From assembly GCF_009761675.1 (NCBI RefSeq), contig NZ_QUZH01000015.1:62001-126000 (forward strand): a DNA stretch of 64,000 nucleotides. Direction: 5' to 3'. The notes beneath the pieces were generated by a model. That model did no database searches, was not told the origin of the DNA, and saw only the letters and a program-made list of their open reading frames with translations. The DNA is from Bhargavaea sp. CC-171006. GTDB taxonomy: Bacteria; Bacillota; Bacilli; Bacillales_A; Planococcaceae. A program made the translations under genes and the position numbers. Positions 31,346 to 38,614 of the stretch are shown here, piece after piece. How positions within the stretch are numbered: position 1 is the first letter of the stretch; the number at the start of each line of letters is the position of its first letter.

Positions 31346-31909
31346 TCAATCTTCCGCTTCTGCAATCCATTGAATGCTGAGCAGCGGCAGATCCGGATGG
31401 TCCGGCCCGGCGATCTCCGGATAGTCGGTCAGATTCCCGTGAAGGGAAAGAACGGAGCTAAGACCATGAGCAAGATCCATGCTCATCTTTCGGAGTCTGC
31501 CGGTCTCTTCCTCCGGATACGTCCCTTTAAGGAAATAACCGACGGCCAGTGGCGTTTTCAGCCCGGATGGTCCCAGATGATGCCTGATGCGACGCACATC
31601 GATCCGATCCGTCAGACGGAAAGCATCTTGCCGAAAATCGGGAACATACACACCCGGTCCGGGCAGGCCCTCCACCACGCCTTCACGGAATAGGATGACA
31701 CCGGTCAGCAGCCCGCGGCTCTCCTCTTCTTTTCGGCTGAATGCTTCGTATAGCATCTGTGCCAGCGTGTTCATATGAAGCATCGGTTGAAATGATTCAT
31801 GCGGATCCGGCGTGTGGTCACTTCGGAATATCCGGAAAGGGATCAGTCCCGACTCCCGTTCTTCCATGTATTTTCCGGCTGTTGCCATCTGTCCGGCTGC
31901 CTTGTTCAT
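31346..31909 (-). CDS. Unknown protein at the head of the thiopeptide operon
   Basis: 187 residues from ATG 31909 with an ideal ribosome site (AAAGGAGGTG). Not recognised with confidence. It begins MNKAAGQMATAGKYMEERES and contains SFQPMLHMNTLAQMLYEAFS, GVYVPDFRQDAFRLTDRI and GYFLKGTYPEEETGRLRKMS; the last part and the following helix recall nitroreductase/SagB-type proteins but no cofactor motif is clear. Its place directly before the precursors suggests a role in the pathway, for example an oxidoreductase subunit or scaffold. Confidence 0.6.
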   Translation of the reverse strand: MNKAAGQMATAGKYMEERESGLIPFRIFRSDHTPDPHESFQPMLHMNTLAQMLYEAFSRKEEESRGLLTGVILFREGVVEGLPGPGVYVPDFRQDAFRLTDRIDVRRIRHHLGPSGLKTPLAVGYFLKGTYPEEETGRLRKMSMDLAHGLSSVLSLHGNLTDYPEIAGPDHPDLPLLSIQWIAEAED

Positions 31910-31936
31910 GTTTTCACCTCCTTTCGGTGTAGCCCA

Positions 31937-31966
31937 ATCGTACGGCCGTTTAAAAGTAAAGCTCAA
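31937..31966 (-). promoter_or_regulatory. Candidate promoter of the thiopeptide operon
   Basis: On the minus strand, TTGAGC (31966-31961) and TACGAT (31942-31937) are spaced by 18 bases, and the leader to ATG 31909 would be short. Moderate match; the region also repeats AGTAAA words that may belong to regulator sites. Confidence 0.45.
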
Positions 31967-31982
31967 TAAGTAAAACAGGCAC

Positions 31983-32007
31983 AAAAAAACAGCCGGTTAA
32001 CCGGCTG
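31983..32007 (-). terminator. Intrinsic terminator upstream of the thiopeptide operon
   Basis: CAGCCGGTTAACCGGCTG (31990-32007) is a perfect 18-bp palindrome followed on the minus strand by seven T residues. It either insulates the operon from antisense transcription or, if a promoter lies further upstream, acts as an attenuator. Confidence 0.65.
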
Positions 32008-32025
32008 AAAACAGGTCGACTTTAC

Positions 32026-32080
32026 TAAAATTCAGAGGTTGAATTGCGTCATGAATGTGTCGATAATTAACTGAATTTTA
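32026..32080. promoter_or_regulatory. Inverted-repeat operator between the peptide gene and the thiopeptide operon
   Basis: TAAAATTCAG (32026-32035) and CTGAATTTTA (32071-32080) form perfect 10-bp arms 35 bases apart in the divergent region. Wide, paired, AT-rich half-sites suggest binding by a dimeric regulator, most simply the RRNPP protein encoded at 32506. Binding is inferred. Confidence 0.5.
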
Positions 32081-32147
32081 CTTCTTCTCTTTAACATTTC
32101 CTCTCCGTTACGATGAGGTTACAAAACGAACAGGGAGGAATACAGCA

Positions 32148-32288
32148 ATGAAAAAAGCAAAAGCATTTGTACTAAATGTCCTGGTGATCACGGTCATGAT
32201 TCTTCCGGGCATGGCATCCATCGGACTTGCAGACCACGATGTCATCAGCCCGCTTGATAAAGGGGAACGCGGCGAACAATTCCTCTAA
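32148..32288 (+). CDS. Small exported signalling peptide precursor
   Basis: 46 residues: MKKAKAFVLNVLVITVMILP is a signal sequence, with a likely cut after IGLA, leaving the tail DHDVISPLDKGERGEQFL. AGGGAGG precedes ATG 32148. Directly upstream of, and co-oriented with, an HTH-TPR regulator, which is the NprX/NprR-type arrangement, and divergent from the thiopeptide operon. The mature signal would probably be a short C-terminal fragment after further proteolysis. Too short for standard callers. Signalling is inferred from context. Confidence 0.7.
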   Translation: MKKAKAFVLNVLVITVMILPGMASIGLADHDVISPLDKGERGEQFL

Positions 32289-32364
32289 GTACGTCTTTGG
32301 GACGGATGTCGATCATTTTCATCACTCTTTTCTACTAAAGATGAAAAACGATGGGGAATTTGTC

Positions 32365-32421
32365 ACTCCTCCCGATAAGCCTTTACGCTCAATTCCTTCC
32401 GATGCGGAGGAGTTTTTTTTT
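32365..32421 (+). terminator. Terminator after the signalling-peptide gene
   Basis: ACTCCTCC (32365-32372) pairs with GGAGGAGT (32406-32413), followed by eight more T residues. The long loop weakens it, so some read-through into the regulator is possible. Confidence 0.65.
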
Positions 32422-32505
32422 GTTCATCGAAACTGATAAGGTAGATTCTGGTTCCATTTAAGGATATTTGAAGGGGATTATTTAGTAATGGAAGGGGTCC
32501 AAAAA

Positions 32506-33813
32506 ATGGAAGTGGGGGAACGACTGAGACAAATCCGTATACATAAAGGATTCACCCAGTCAGAATTGGTCGAAGGAATCTGTTCGGTCACCTACATCAG
32601 CCGGATTGAAGGCGGCAAAGCAAAACCGTCAGGACGGTTTATCAAAGAAGTCGCTAATAAGCTGGGGGTGCTTCCGTCTCTGATTCTCGAGCCCGATAAT
32701 GACCGTGATGAACAGGAAGTCGGCAAACTATATGAATCGTATAAATCCGGACAACCGCTCGATCATTCCGAGGTATCATTTCTTGGAATGACCGCGCTTG
32801 AAAATCATTCACCCAAGACGTTTTTCCAGATTTACACCATGCTGATCGAGTACGCATCTGCACAGGAAAATCCCGTCACCGATGTGGAAGAATACGTCCG
32901 GCGTTCCGAAAACCTTCTGCCTGACGAACCCGAGCCTCAACATGCCGAAATTGCCCTTGATTATTATCGGGCCCTGTCCCGTTTCTACTATTCCAGACAG
33001 CAGTTTGAAAAAGCGTACCGTTATGAGAAAATCATCGAAAAACACTTGGATGACAACTCTCCAGGCATCGATCACGCGAGGAATTTTTTCAACCTGGCTC
33101 TCTCACGCACACAGCTTGATGACGATACCGACCTGGAACTTGCCCTTCACTACGGCAAGCAGGCATTGGAGCTTTTCCTTCAGTCGGACCATCAGAGAGG
33201 CGTTGCGGATTGCCTGACTACACTATCCATCATCACCCACAGAATGGGTGATTACGAAGATGCACTTCATTACCTGGATCAGTTGGATGATCAGACGCTC
33301 GGCTATCTGACAGAACTCGACCAATCCACGGATGGACATGCGACCCTGTCCAAGCGGGCTGTGATTGATTATAACTATGGCCGGATCTATCAGAAGATGG
33401 GCGATTCCGCGCAGGCCCGCACCTATTTTAAGAAGAGCCTTGAACTGGATACACTGGCTGAAAACGAAAAGTTCACCACCCCCGTTCTGACGAGGCTGGC
33501 GGAGCTTTATGCCGAACAGAAAAACTGGGAACGGACGGAGTACTACCTGAATCGTGCTTTCGACGTAGCCGAGCGGTACGACCTTCCGGGCTCAAAAGTC
33601 CTGCTTCTGCACAAGCAGGCCCATCTGCACAAAGTGAAGGGCGATGAGCCCGCTTATGAGAAAGAAATGCAGAAAGCCATCCAATTGGCATCGGACTGGA
33701 ACTTTATCGTCGATGTCAAAGAGATCAGCACGGAGCTGGCCGATCATTATTATGAAGTCCGGGCATATAAAATGGCCGCAAAGTATTACCGGTTTGCACT
33801 TGAAAGAGACTGA
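32506..33813 (+). CDS. RRNPP-type regulator (XRE HTH plus TPR repeats, NprR-like)
   Basis: 435 residues. The HTH (KGFTQSELVEGICSVTYISR, IEGGKAKPSGRFIKEV) is followed by about eight TPR-like repeats (e.g. ALHYGKQALELFLQSDHQRG, YGRIYQKMGDSAQARTYFKK, TRLAELYAEQKNWERTEYYL). Size and layout match NprR-class peptide receptors. The partner peptide is encoded just upstream and the thiopeptide operon is divergent, so cell-density control of the antibiotic is likely. ATG 32506 is 8 bases after AAGGGG; ATG 32488 is less well placed. Confidence 0.85.
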   Translation: MEVGERLRQIRIHKGFTQSELVEGICSVTYISRIEGGKAKPSGRFIKEVANKLGVLPSLILEPDNDRDEQEVGKLYESYKSGQPLDHSEVSFLGMTALENHSPKTFFQIYTMLIEYASAQENPVTDVEEYVRRSENLLPDEPEPQHAEIALDYYRALSRFYYSRQQFEKAYRYEKIIEKHLDDNSPGIDHARNFFNLALSRTQLDDDTDLELALHYGKQALELFLQSDHQRGVADCLTTLSIITHRMGDYEDALHYLDQLDDQTLGYLTELDQSTDGHATLSKRAVIDYNYGRIYQKMGDSAQARTYFKKSLELDTLAENEKFTTPVLTRLAELYAEQKNWERTEYYLNRAFDVAERYDLPGSKVLLLHKQAHLHKVKGDEPAYEKEMQKAIQLASDWNFIVDVKEISTELADHYYEVRAYKMAAKYYRFALERD

Positions 33814-33891
33814 TCCGTTCCGATTCCGGTCACGGATCTTTTTATATGCAGGCGAAAATGGGCCAGAAAGTCAGTTTAAAAGTAAAAACAG

Positions 33892-34060
33892 CAAACGGCA
33901 CGGACTCTGGTCGCTTACCGCAGGCCGGCGCCGAGCCCCGCGTAAAGCGGGTCTCGACAGCCCGGCTTTTCCTGCAGGACAGAAAAGCCTCCTCGAATAA
34001 GCCTCGCACGAAGGAAATGAGAAGCATTTTCGAGGAGTCTCCCGGCATCCGTGCCGTTTG
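33892..34060. repeat. 169-bp GC-rich structured repeat with inverted ends
   Basis: The element starts CAAACGGCACGGA and ends TCCGTGCCGTTTG, a 13-bp perfect inverted end pair. Inside (minus strand) are nested hairpins: GGCTTTTC/GAAAAGCC, GACCCGC/GCGGG-type arms and CTCCTCGAA/TTCGAGGAG. Phrases such as GGGAGACTCCT, CGAGGAGGCT and GCTCGGCGCCGGCCTGCGG recall a dispersed noncoding repeat common in Bacillales genomes. It fills most of the 300-base space between the regulator and the TSUP gene. No gene is seen in it. Confidence 0.6.
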
Positions 34061-34114
34061 CTATATGAAGTGTAGAATTCGGGTTTTGGGACCCTTGTTT
34101 TTGGGCGCGCATGA

Positions 34115-34849
34115 TTACAGAAAGTTCTCCGCTGCAATCTCGACGATGAGCAGGAGCGTGACCAGCCGCAAAATCGGCTTGATGAACCGAGGATTGATCT
34201 TTTCGGCGATATGGACGCCGACCCGTGCGCCGGTCAGCGAGCCGAGCATAAGCGCTATGGCAACCGGCCAAATGATGTTGCCCGATGTGACGTAGCCGAC
34301 TGCCGCTCCGAACGCGCTCGAAAACGTGGCAACACGGACAAATCCGATCGCCCGGATATAGGAAATATTCAGGTGGCCGAACAGTTGCAAAAGGATCGTC
34401 GCCTGGCCCGGACCGAACAAGCCATCATAAATGCCGACACCGAACAGGCTTGGGACAGCGGTCTTGCTTGGCTTCAGTTTCGCATCCCCGCTGAAGTCCC
34501 CTTTCGAGAGGAAAGAGAAAATAAACGCCACAACCAGCAGCACCGATGCGACCGTCAGCATCGTCGCTTCGCTCAGCCCGTTTGCGATAAAACCGCCGGC
34601 TAGCCCGCCCGAAAGCGATACCGGCATGATCCAATACAGTTCCCTAAAAGATATTTTCTTCTTCAGGAGGACCGTCAAAAACGTCGAAAGCGAACTGACC
34701 GTGTTGGAGATCTTACTCGCCCCGACCGCGGCGTGGACCGGTATGCCGAGAAGGAGCATCGCCGGCAGCGTGATCAGCCCGCCGCCCCCGGCAAGCGTCC
34801 CGATCGTCACCGCCACGAGCCCGATAAAAAACAGCCCGATGTATTCCAT
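34115..34849 (-). CDS. TSUP-family permease (TauE/SafE)
   Basis: About 244 residues, seven to eight membrane helices. The paired family motifs are present: GTLAGGGGLITLPAMLLLGI in the first half and GVGIYDGLFGPGQATILL in the second. TSUP proteins export or import sulfite and organosulfur or C2 anions. ATG 34849 follows GGGAGGTG at 5 bases. Substrate undetermined. Confidence 0.88.
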   Translation of the reverse strand: MEYIGLFFIGLVAVTIGTLAGGGGLITLPAMLLLGIPVHAAVGASKISNTVSSLSTFLTVLLKKKISFRELYWIMPVSLSGGLAGGFIANGLSEATMLTVASVLLVVAFIFSFLSKGDFSGDAKLKPSKTAVPSLFGVGIYDGLFGPGQATILLQLFGHLNISYIRAIGFVRVATFSSAFGAAVGYVTSGNIIWPVAIALMLGSLTGARVGVHIAEKINPRFIKPILRLVTLLLIVEIAAENFL

Positions 34850-35008
34850 CACCGCACCTCCCTCTTTAGTTGGTAATATTAGTATACAACCATTTCATCG
34901 ATAAGGAAATTAGAAGGTTTTTATTATTATACATAAGTTTTTCTTATCATTTAAATTGAGTCCGGTACGGAGCGGCATCCGTCTAATTATTGAAAAGGAG
35001 GTGAGCGC

Positions 35009-35560
35009 TTGGACATCATGGCACACAGTCCTACTGAAACAAGCGCGGGACAACGTGAACTGTTCGACAGCCTCGTCCGCCTCCATGCGGACGAACTGAA
35101 ACGGATTGCTTACATTTATGTCCACGACCACGCAGAGTGCGAGGACATTGTCCAGGAAGTGTTTATCAGCTGCTACAAGAACCTGGGAAACTTTCGGCAA
35201 GAGTCCGAATATAAAACATGGCTGATCCGGATCACCATCAACAAATGCAAAGACCATCATCGTAAATGGAATTTCCGTAACCTTGTCTACAAGCCGGTCA
35301 TCGGCCTGTTCAAAACCGGCCCTTCCGCTGAAGACAAGCTGATGGGCCGGCACCACTCACAGGAAATGATCGTCCAGATTTCCGCGCTCCCCGCGAAATA
35401 CAAGGAAGTGCTGATTCTCTACTATTATCAGGACATGGGCGTCGCAGAGATCTCCAAGGTTCTCGACCAGAACGTCAACACTATCAAAACGCGATTGCAG
35501 CGGGGCCGGGAGTCCCTGAAACTTTCACTGGAAAGGAGCAAGGCGAATGGATCCGTTTGA
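35009..35560 (+). CDS. ECF-type RNA polymerase sigma factor (TTG start)
   Basis: 183 residues. Region 2 shows YIYVHDHAECEDIVQEVFIS and WLIRITINKCKDHHRK, region 4 shows LPAKYKEVLILYYYQDMGVA followed by the HTH EISKVLDQNVNTIKTRLQRG. Start TTG 35009 follows AAAGGAGGTG. The next gene overlaps by 14 bases and encodes a single-helix membrane protein, the usual anti-sigma position. A TGAGTC / CGTCTA pair upstream (about 34957-34984) weakly resembles an ECF autopromoter. Confidence 0.9.
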   Translation: MDIMAHSPTETSAGQRELFDSLVRLHADELKRIAYIYVHDHAECEDIVQEVFISCYKNLGNFRQESEYKTWLIRITINKCKDHHRKWNFRNLVYKPVIGLFKTGPSAEDKLMGRHHSQEMIVQISALPAKYKEVLILYYYQDMGVAEISKVLDQNVNTIKTRLQRGRESLKLSLERSKANGSV

Positions 35561-36212
35561 TCGAAAAGTCTCAGCGGAGTTGAAACAGTCGTTGGAAAGC
35601 GACATCCACTTCACGGCACGTGAGGAAGAAAGGCTGTACTCCGCCATTCATGCAGGGAAGAAGCAAAAGGCCCGCCCTCTCTATTGGGTGGTCGCAACAG
35701 CAGCAACCGCCCTGTTCCTCCTTCTCGGGGCCTCATTCCTGATGTCAGATCTGACCGAAGAGCCATCAGCATCCCCCGAGACGGCCGCTCCGTCCACGGA
35801 TGTCAGTCCGGGAAAATCCACTGCAGTTCTTGCAGATGACGGGCTTTGGGAAGAACTTAAAAATGTTGAGCTGACTTCCCGTGAGATCAGCCGTAGTGAA
35901 CGGGCGACCAGCTATGAATTCACCGTCGCGAATGGCTCTTCAATCCGCCTGGTGGATCTTCGTCTGTATGCAAGCTACGACCGGAACGATAACAATCAGA
36001 TTCAGGGCAATCCATTCCGTGCTTCCGTGTTCTCCGGCCGGGAACTGGCACCGGGCGAAACGTACTCCTTCACAACAAGCCTGCCATCTGCCGTTTTCCA
36101 CGAGGACAAGGTGAATCTGGACAGCCTCACCCTCGATCTGGAAGGATACGCCGGGGAAATGAAACCGGAGCGCTATTTCTCCGTCGGCCGATCGGAAAGT
36201 ATTGCGGAATAA
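35547..36212 (+). CDS. Putative membrane anti-sigma factor
   Basis: 221 residues. A roughly 45-residue cytoplasmic N-terminus (DPFDRKVSAELKQSLESDIH) precedes one membrane helix (VVATAATALFLLLGASFLM). The extracellular part, after a linker, has a beta-rich domain (TSYEFTVANGSSIRLVDLRL, ELAPGETYSFTTSLP) resembling the DUF4179-free beta-sandwich ends of Bacillales anti-sigma proteins. Overlap with the sigma gene implies coupled synthesis. It probably sequesters the sigma factor until an envelope signal arrives; the signal is unknown. Confidence 0.75.
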   Translation: MDPFDRKVSAELKQSLESDIHFTAREEERLYSAIHAGKKQKARPLYWVVATAATALFLLLGASFLMSDLTEEPSASPETAAPSTDVSPGKSTAVLADDGLWEELKNVELTSREISRSERATSYEFTVANGSSIRLVDLRLYASYDRNDNNQIQGNPFRASVFSGRELAPGETYSFTTSLPSAVFHEDKVNLDSLTLDLEGYAGEMKPERYFSVGRSESIAE

Positions 36213-36224
36213 GTCCGCTCATGC

Positions 36225-36260
36225 AAAAAGCACCCGTGACCTGAGTGTCCCGGGTGCTTT
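36225..36260. terminator. Bidirectional terminator
   Basis: AAAAAGCACCCG pairs with CGGGTGCTTT; serves the anti-sigma gene and the facing coiled-coil gene. Confidence 0.85.
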
Positions 36261-36265
36261 GCTGA

Positions 36266-37216
36266 TTATGAAAGAATAATCTCCCGTTCCCGCGCGGCCA
36301 GCCGTGCAATCTCTTCATCCGTACGCGTGAGCCGGTCACGGAGTTCACGGAGCACCCGCTCGACATCTGCGAGGACACGGTCCAGCTCGCTTTTTGCTTC
36401 CGTGATGCGCGAGTGCACCATCCAGTCCGTGAACATATTGTCGAAGAAGAAGTCCGCGAAATTCAGGAAGTCGTTCTTGTTGACCGTCAGGCGCTGTCGG
36501 TCGAATTCCTCAACATCTGCGAGCTCCGACTGGAACCGGCGCAGTGCGCGCTGGGCGCGGTGAATCTTGTCATCGGAGCTGTTGATGCTGGAATATTTCA
36601 TCGCAGTGACGATCATGCCGCCGCCGAGGAACGTGTCCCACATCGACATTCCTTCCGCGTTGCCGAGCTGGCTCATCGCCGCCTGCAGCACCCGTCCGGC
36701 ATCCTGTCCGGCATGGATCGCTTCCTCGATCTCCCTGCGGAGCGACTGGAGCATCGCACGCTCATCGGCCACCTGCTGGAGCTTCTTGACTGCCGTTTCG
36801 TCGTTGTTGCGCATCCAAAGTTCTTTTTCCTGCAGGAATGCTTCCCAGTCATCATCGAGGAACTCGTACTCCGGGCGGTCAAGCTCGATCTTCAGCGCAG
36901 ACGTCTCTTCTTCCAGGTCCATGAGCACCTTCTCGGCCTCATTGAACTTCAGCTCGGCTTCAGCCGCCTCGTTCAGTTCCTTTTCCATGATCTCGTCCAT
37001 CTTGCCGGTCAGCTGGCGAAACTTGTTCGCAAACGAAAACTGCCCGAGCTTCAGGACGTCCTGCTGCTCTTTTGTGAGATGGGCCTTTAGACGATCATAG
37101 TCGCGCCTGGCCCCGGCCCGCTCCGCCTCTTTTGCTTCATACCGCTTTTTCATCCGGTCCCGCTCCGTCATGCGCATCCGGAGCTCGGTCTGCCGGTCGT
37201 AGATCGCTTCCCTCAT
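36266..37216 (-). CDS. Long coiled-coil protein of unknown function
   Basis: About 316 residues, mostly charged heptad-like helix (RDRMKKRYEAKEAERAGARR, ELNEAAEAELKFNEAEKVLM) broken by a short glycine-rich stretch (MWDTFLGGGMIVTAMKYSSI). A second helical block ends in RVLRELRDRLTRTDEEIARL. No signal peptide or enzyme motif. The GGGMIV patch between two coiled coils could be a membrane or dimer contact. ATG 37216 is used; TTG 37219 is equally placed after AGGGGG. Not recognised. Confidence 0.65.
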   Translation of the reverse strand: MREAIYDRQTELRMRMTERDRMKKRYEAKEAERAGARRDYDRLKAHLTKEQQDVLKLGQFSFANKFRQLTGKMDEIMEKELNEAAEAELKFNEAEKVLMDLEEETSALKIELDRPEYEFLDDDWEAFLQEKELWMRNNDETAVKKLQQVADERAMLQSLRREIEEAIHAGQDAGRVLQAAMSQLGNAEGMSMWDTFLGGGMIVTAMKYSSINSSDDKIHRAQRALRRFQSELADVEEFDRQRLTVNKNDFLNFADFFFDNMFTDWMVHSRITEAKSELDRVLADVERVLRELRDRLTRTDEEIARLAAREREIILS

Positions 37217-37340
37217 CAATCCAAGCACCCCCTGATTTATCTACGATTTTATCACTCTGAGGTTTCGTTTCCCATTTCTTGATGGGCGTCAACGTGTTTT
37301 CCGCAGAAACAGGCTATGCTTTTGCCAAGAGGTGACGGAG

Positions 37341-37811
37341 ATGGCACGGAAAACACTGGAGCTGATGCTCGTGCTGCTGATTGCGGGATGTAGCCGGGAA
37401 GCCGGACCGCGCCTCCTTCCCCATCCCGTTCCGGATCAGCAGGTGGCTTCTGCTCTTTCAGGAGTCTGCTTGGAGATTCTGGAGGTTCATCAGACTGAAG
37501 GCCGGTATGAAATCGTTTATGAGCTGACAAACCTCGGCGGTGAGGCCCCCGGTTACGGCGAGTACGCGGCGCTCGAGAAAATGATGAAGGATGGCTGGTA
37601 TGGAATCATCTACTCAGACGCCGTATTTTACCGGAATCCGGAATTCATAGATTATGGTGAGATGCTGCGGCCGGGCGCAACGGAACGGATGACCTTGGAT
37701 ACCGGAGACCTCGGAACCGTACTAACCCCCGGTACCTACCGGCTTGTGAAGACCATCACCGGAACGGACGGCTTCGAATATTCAGTTGCGGCAGAGTTTG
37801 AGATCAAATAA
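37341..37811 (+). CDS. Lipoprotein with Ig-like domain
   Basis: 156 residues. LVLLIAGC is a lipobox, so the mature protein is lipid-anchored at the Cys. The rest is a beta-sandwich pattern (YEIVYELTNLGGEAPGYGEY, GATERMTLDTGDLG, LTPGTYRLVKTI) like the bacterial Ig-like domains of small Bacillales lipoproteins. ATG 37341 is 6 bases after AGAGGTG. Surface role unknown. Confidence 0.72.
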   Translation: MARKTLELMLVLLIAGCSREAGPRLLPHPVPDQQVASALSGVCLEILEVHQTEGRYEIVYELTNLGGEAPGYGEYAALEKMMKDGWYGIIYSDAVFYRNPEFIDYGEMLRPGATERMTLDTGDLGTVLTPGTYRLVKTITGTDGFEYSVAAEFEIK

Positions 37812-37847
37812 AAGCCGTGCGGCGGTGTTTCCCGCTGCACGGCTTTT
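37811..37847. terminator. Bidirectional terminator
   Basis: AAAGCCGTGC pairs with GCACGGCTTTT across a 16-base loop, between the lipoprotein and thioesterase genes that converge. Confidence 0.85.
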
Positions 37848-37850
37848 CTG

Positions 37851-38330
37851 TCATGAATGCTTGATCAACTGGCGTTCCCGGCGGTTTGCCCGGCGCGCAG
37901 GGCCCTTGTCGAACAGCGCTTTTTCCGCCTTTGTCTCCGGGTATACCGGGGCAACCGGCGTCGGCTTGTTTTCTTCATCCATCGCGACCATCGTGACGAA
38001 TGATTCGGTCGTCAGCTTTCGGGCACCGGTGACGATGTCGACCGAGTGCACCTGGACGAACACTTCCATCGACGTCCGACCGGTGGAGCACACGACTGCT
38101 TCGATCTCGAGCACATCCCCTACCCTTGCAGGCGAGACAAAGTCCACTGAGTCGATTGACGCCGTGACAACTGCCGCTCCGGCATGCTTCATAGACGCGA
38201 TTGCGCTCATTTCATCCAGATAGGCCAGTACCTGGCCCCCGAAAATGGTTCCATGGTGATTCGTGTCCGGCGGCATGACGAGTTTTGTCGTCTTCGTCCG
38301 GGACCGGCTCATTGGAATCGCTTCTGCCAT
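37851..38330 (-). CDS. Acyl-CoA thioesterase (hot-dog fold)
   Basis: 159 residues from ATG 38330, seven bases after AGAGGTG. Hot-dog signature: MPPDTNHHGTIFGGQVLAYL with catalytic Asp in the following DEMSAIAS helix, then VDFVSPARVGDVLEIEA. This is the YkhA/YciA type, which hydrolyses a range of acyl-CoAs. The C-terminal tail KGPARRANRRERQLIKHS is basic as in Bacillus homologues. Confidence 0.92.
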   Translation of the reverse strand: MAEAIPMSRSRTKTTKLVMPPDTNHHGTIFGGQVLAYLDEMSAIASMKHAGAAVVTASIDSVDFVSPARVGDVLEIEAVVCSTGRTSMEVFVQVHSVDIVTGARKLTTESFVTMVAMDEENKPTPVAPVYPETKAEKALFDKGPARRANRRERQLIKHS

Positions 38331-38430
38331 ATGGCAACACCTCTTCTGTCCGGGCACTTGCCCGGGTTGGTACGCAACAGTATACCCGAATTGGGCGCGG
38401 GATGCATTGTACAAAGACCGTCTCCAATAT

Positions 38431-38570
38431 TATTGCGACCCGGAACTGCCTGCTGCAATCCCAGGTCCTTGTTGGAATTTCAGGTTCCTTATTTCAAGTC
38501 CGGACGACTTGTTGCAACTTCCGGTTCTTTATTTAAAGTCCGGACGCCTTATTGCAACTTCTCCCACCAA
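38431..38570. repeat. Degenerate tandem array, 7 units of exactly 20 bp
   Basis: Units begin at 38431, 38451, 38471, 38491, 38511, 38531 and 38551. A consensus word (G/A)TTGCAACTTCCGG opens each unit and CTT closes most. Odd and even units differ slightly (GTTGCAACTT versus ATTTCAAGTC), giving an alternating 40-bp super-period in the middle. It occupies the space between the start of the thioesterase gene and the end of oppF. Confidence 0.75.
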
Positions 38571-38614
38571 TTCCCCAAAAAGAAAACTCCCCGGCCTGCC
38601 GGGGAGTTCCACCA

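Noticed and set aside
33871-34137. Short frames within the structured repeat at 33.9-34.1 kb
   Set aside because: They coincide with inverted-repeat arms and lack ribosome sites; the element looks noncoding.
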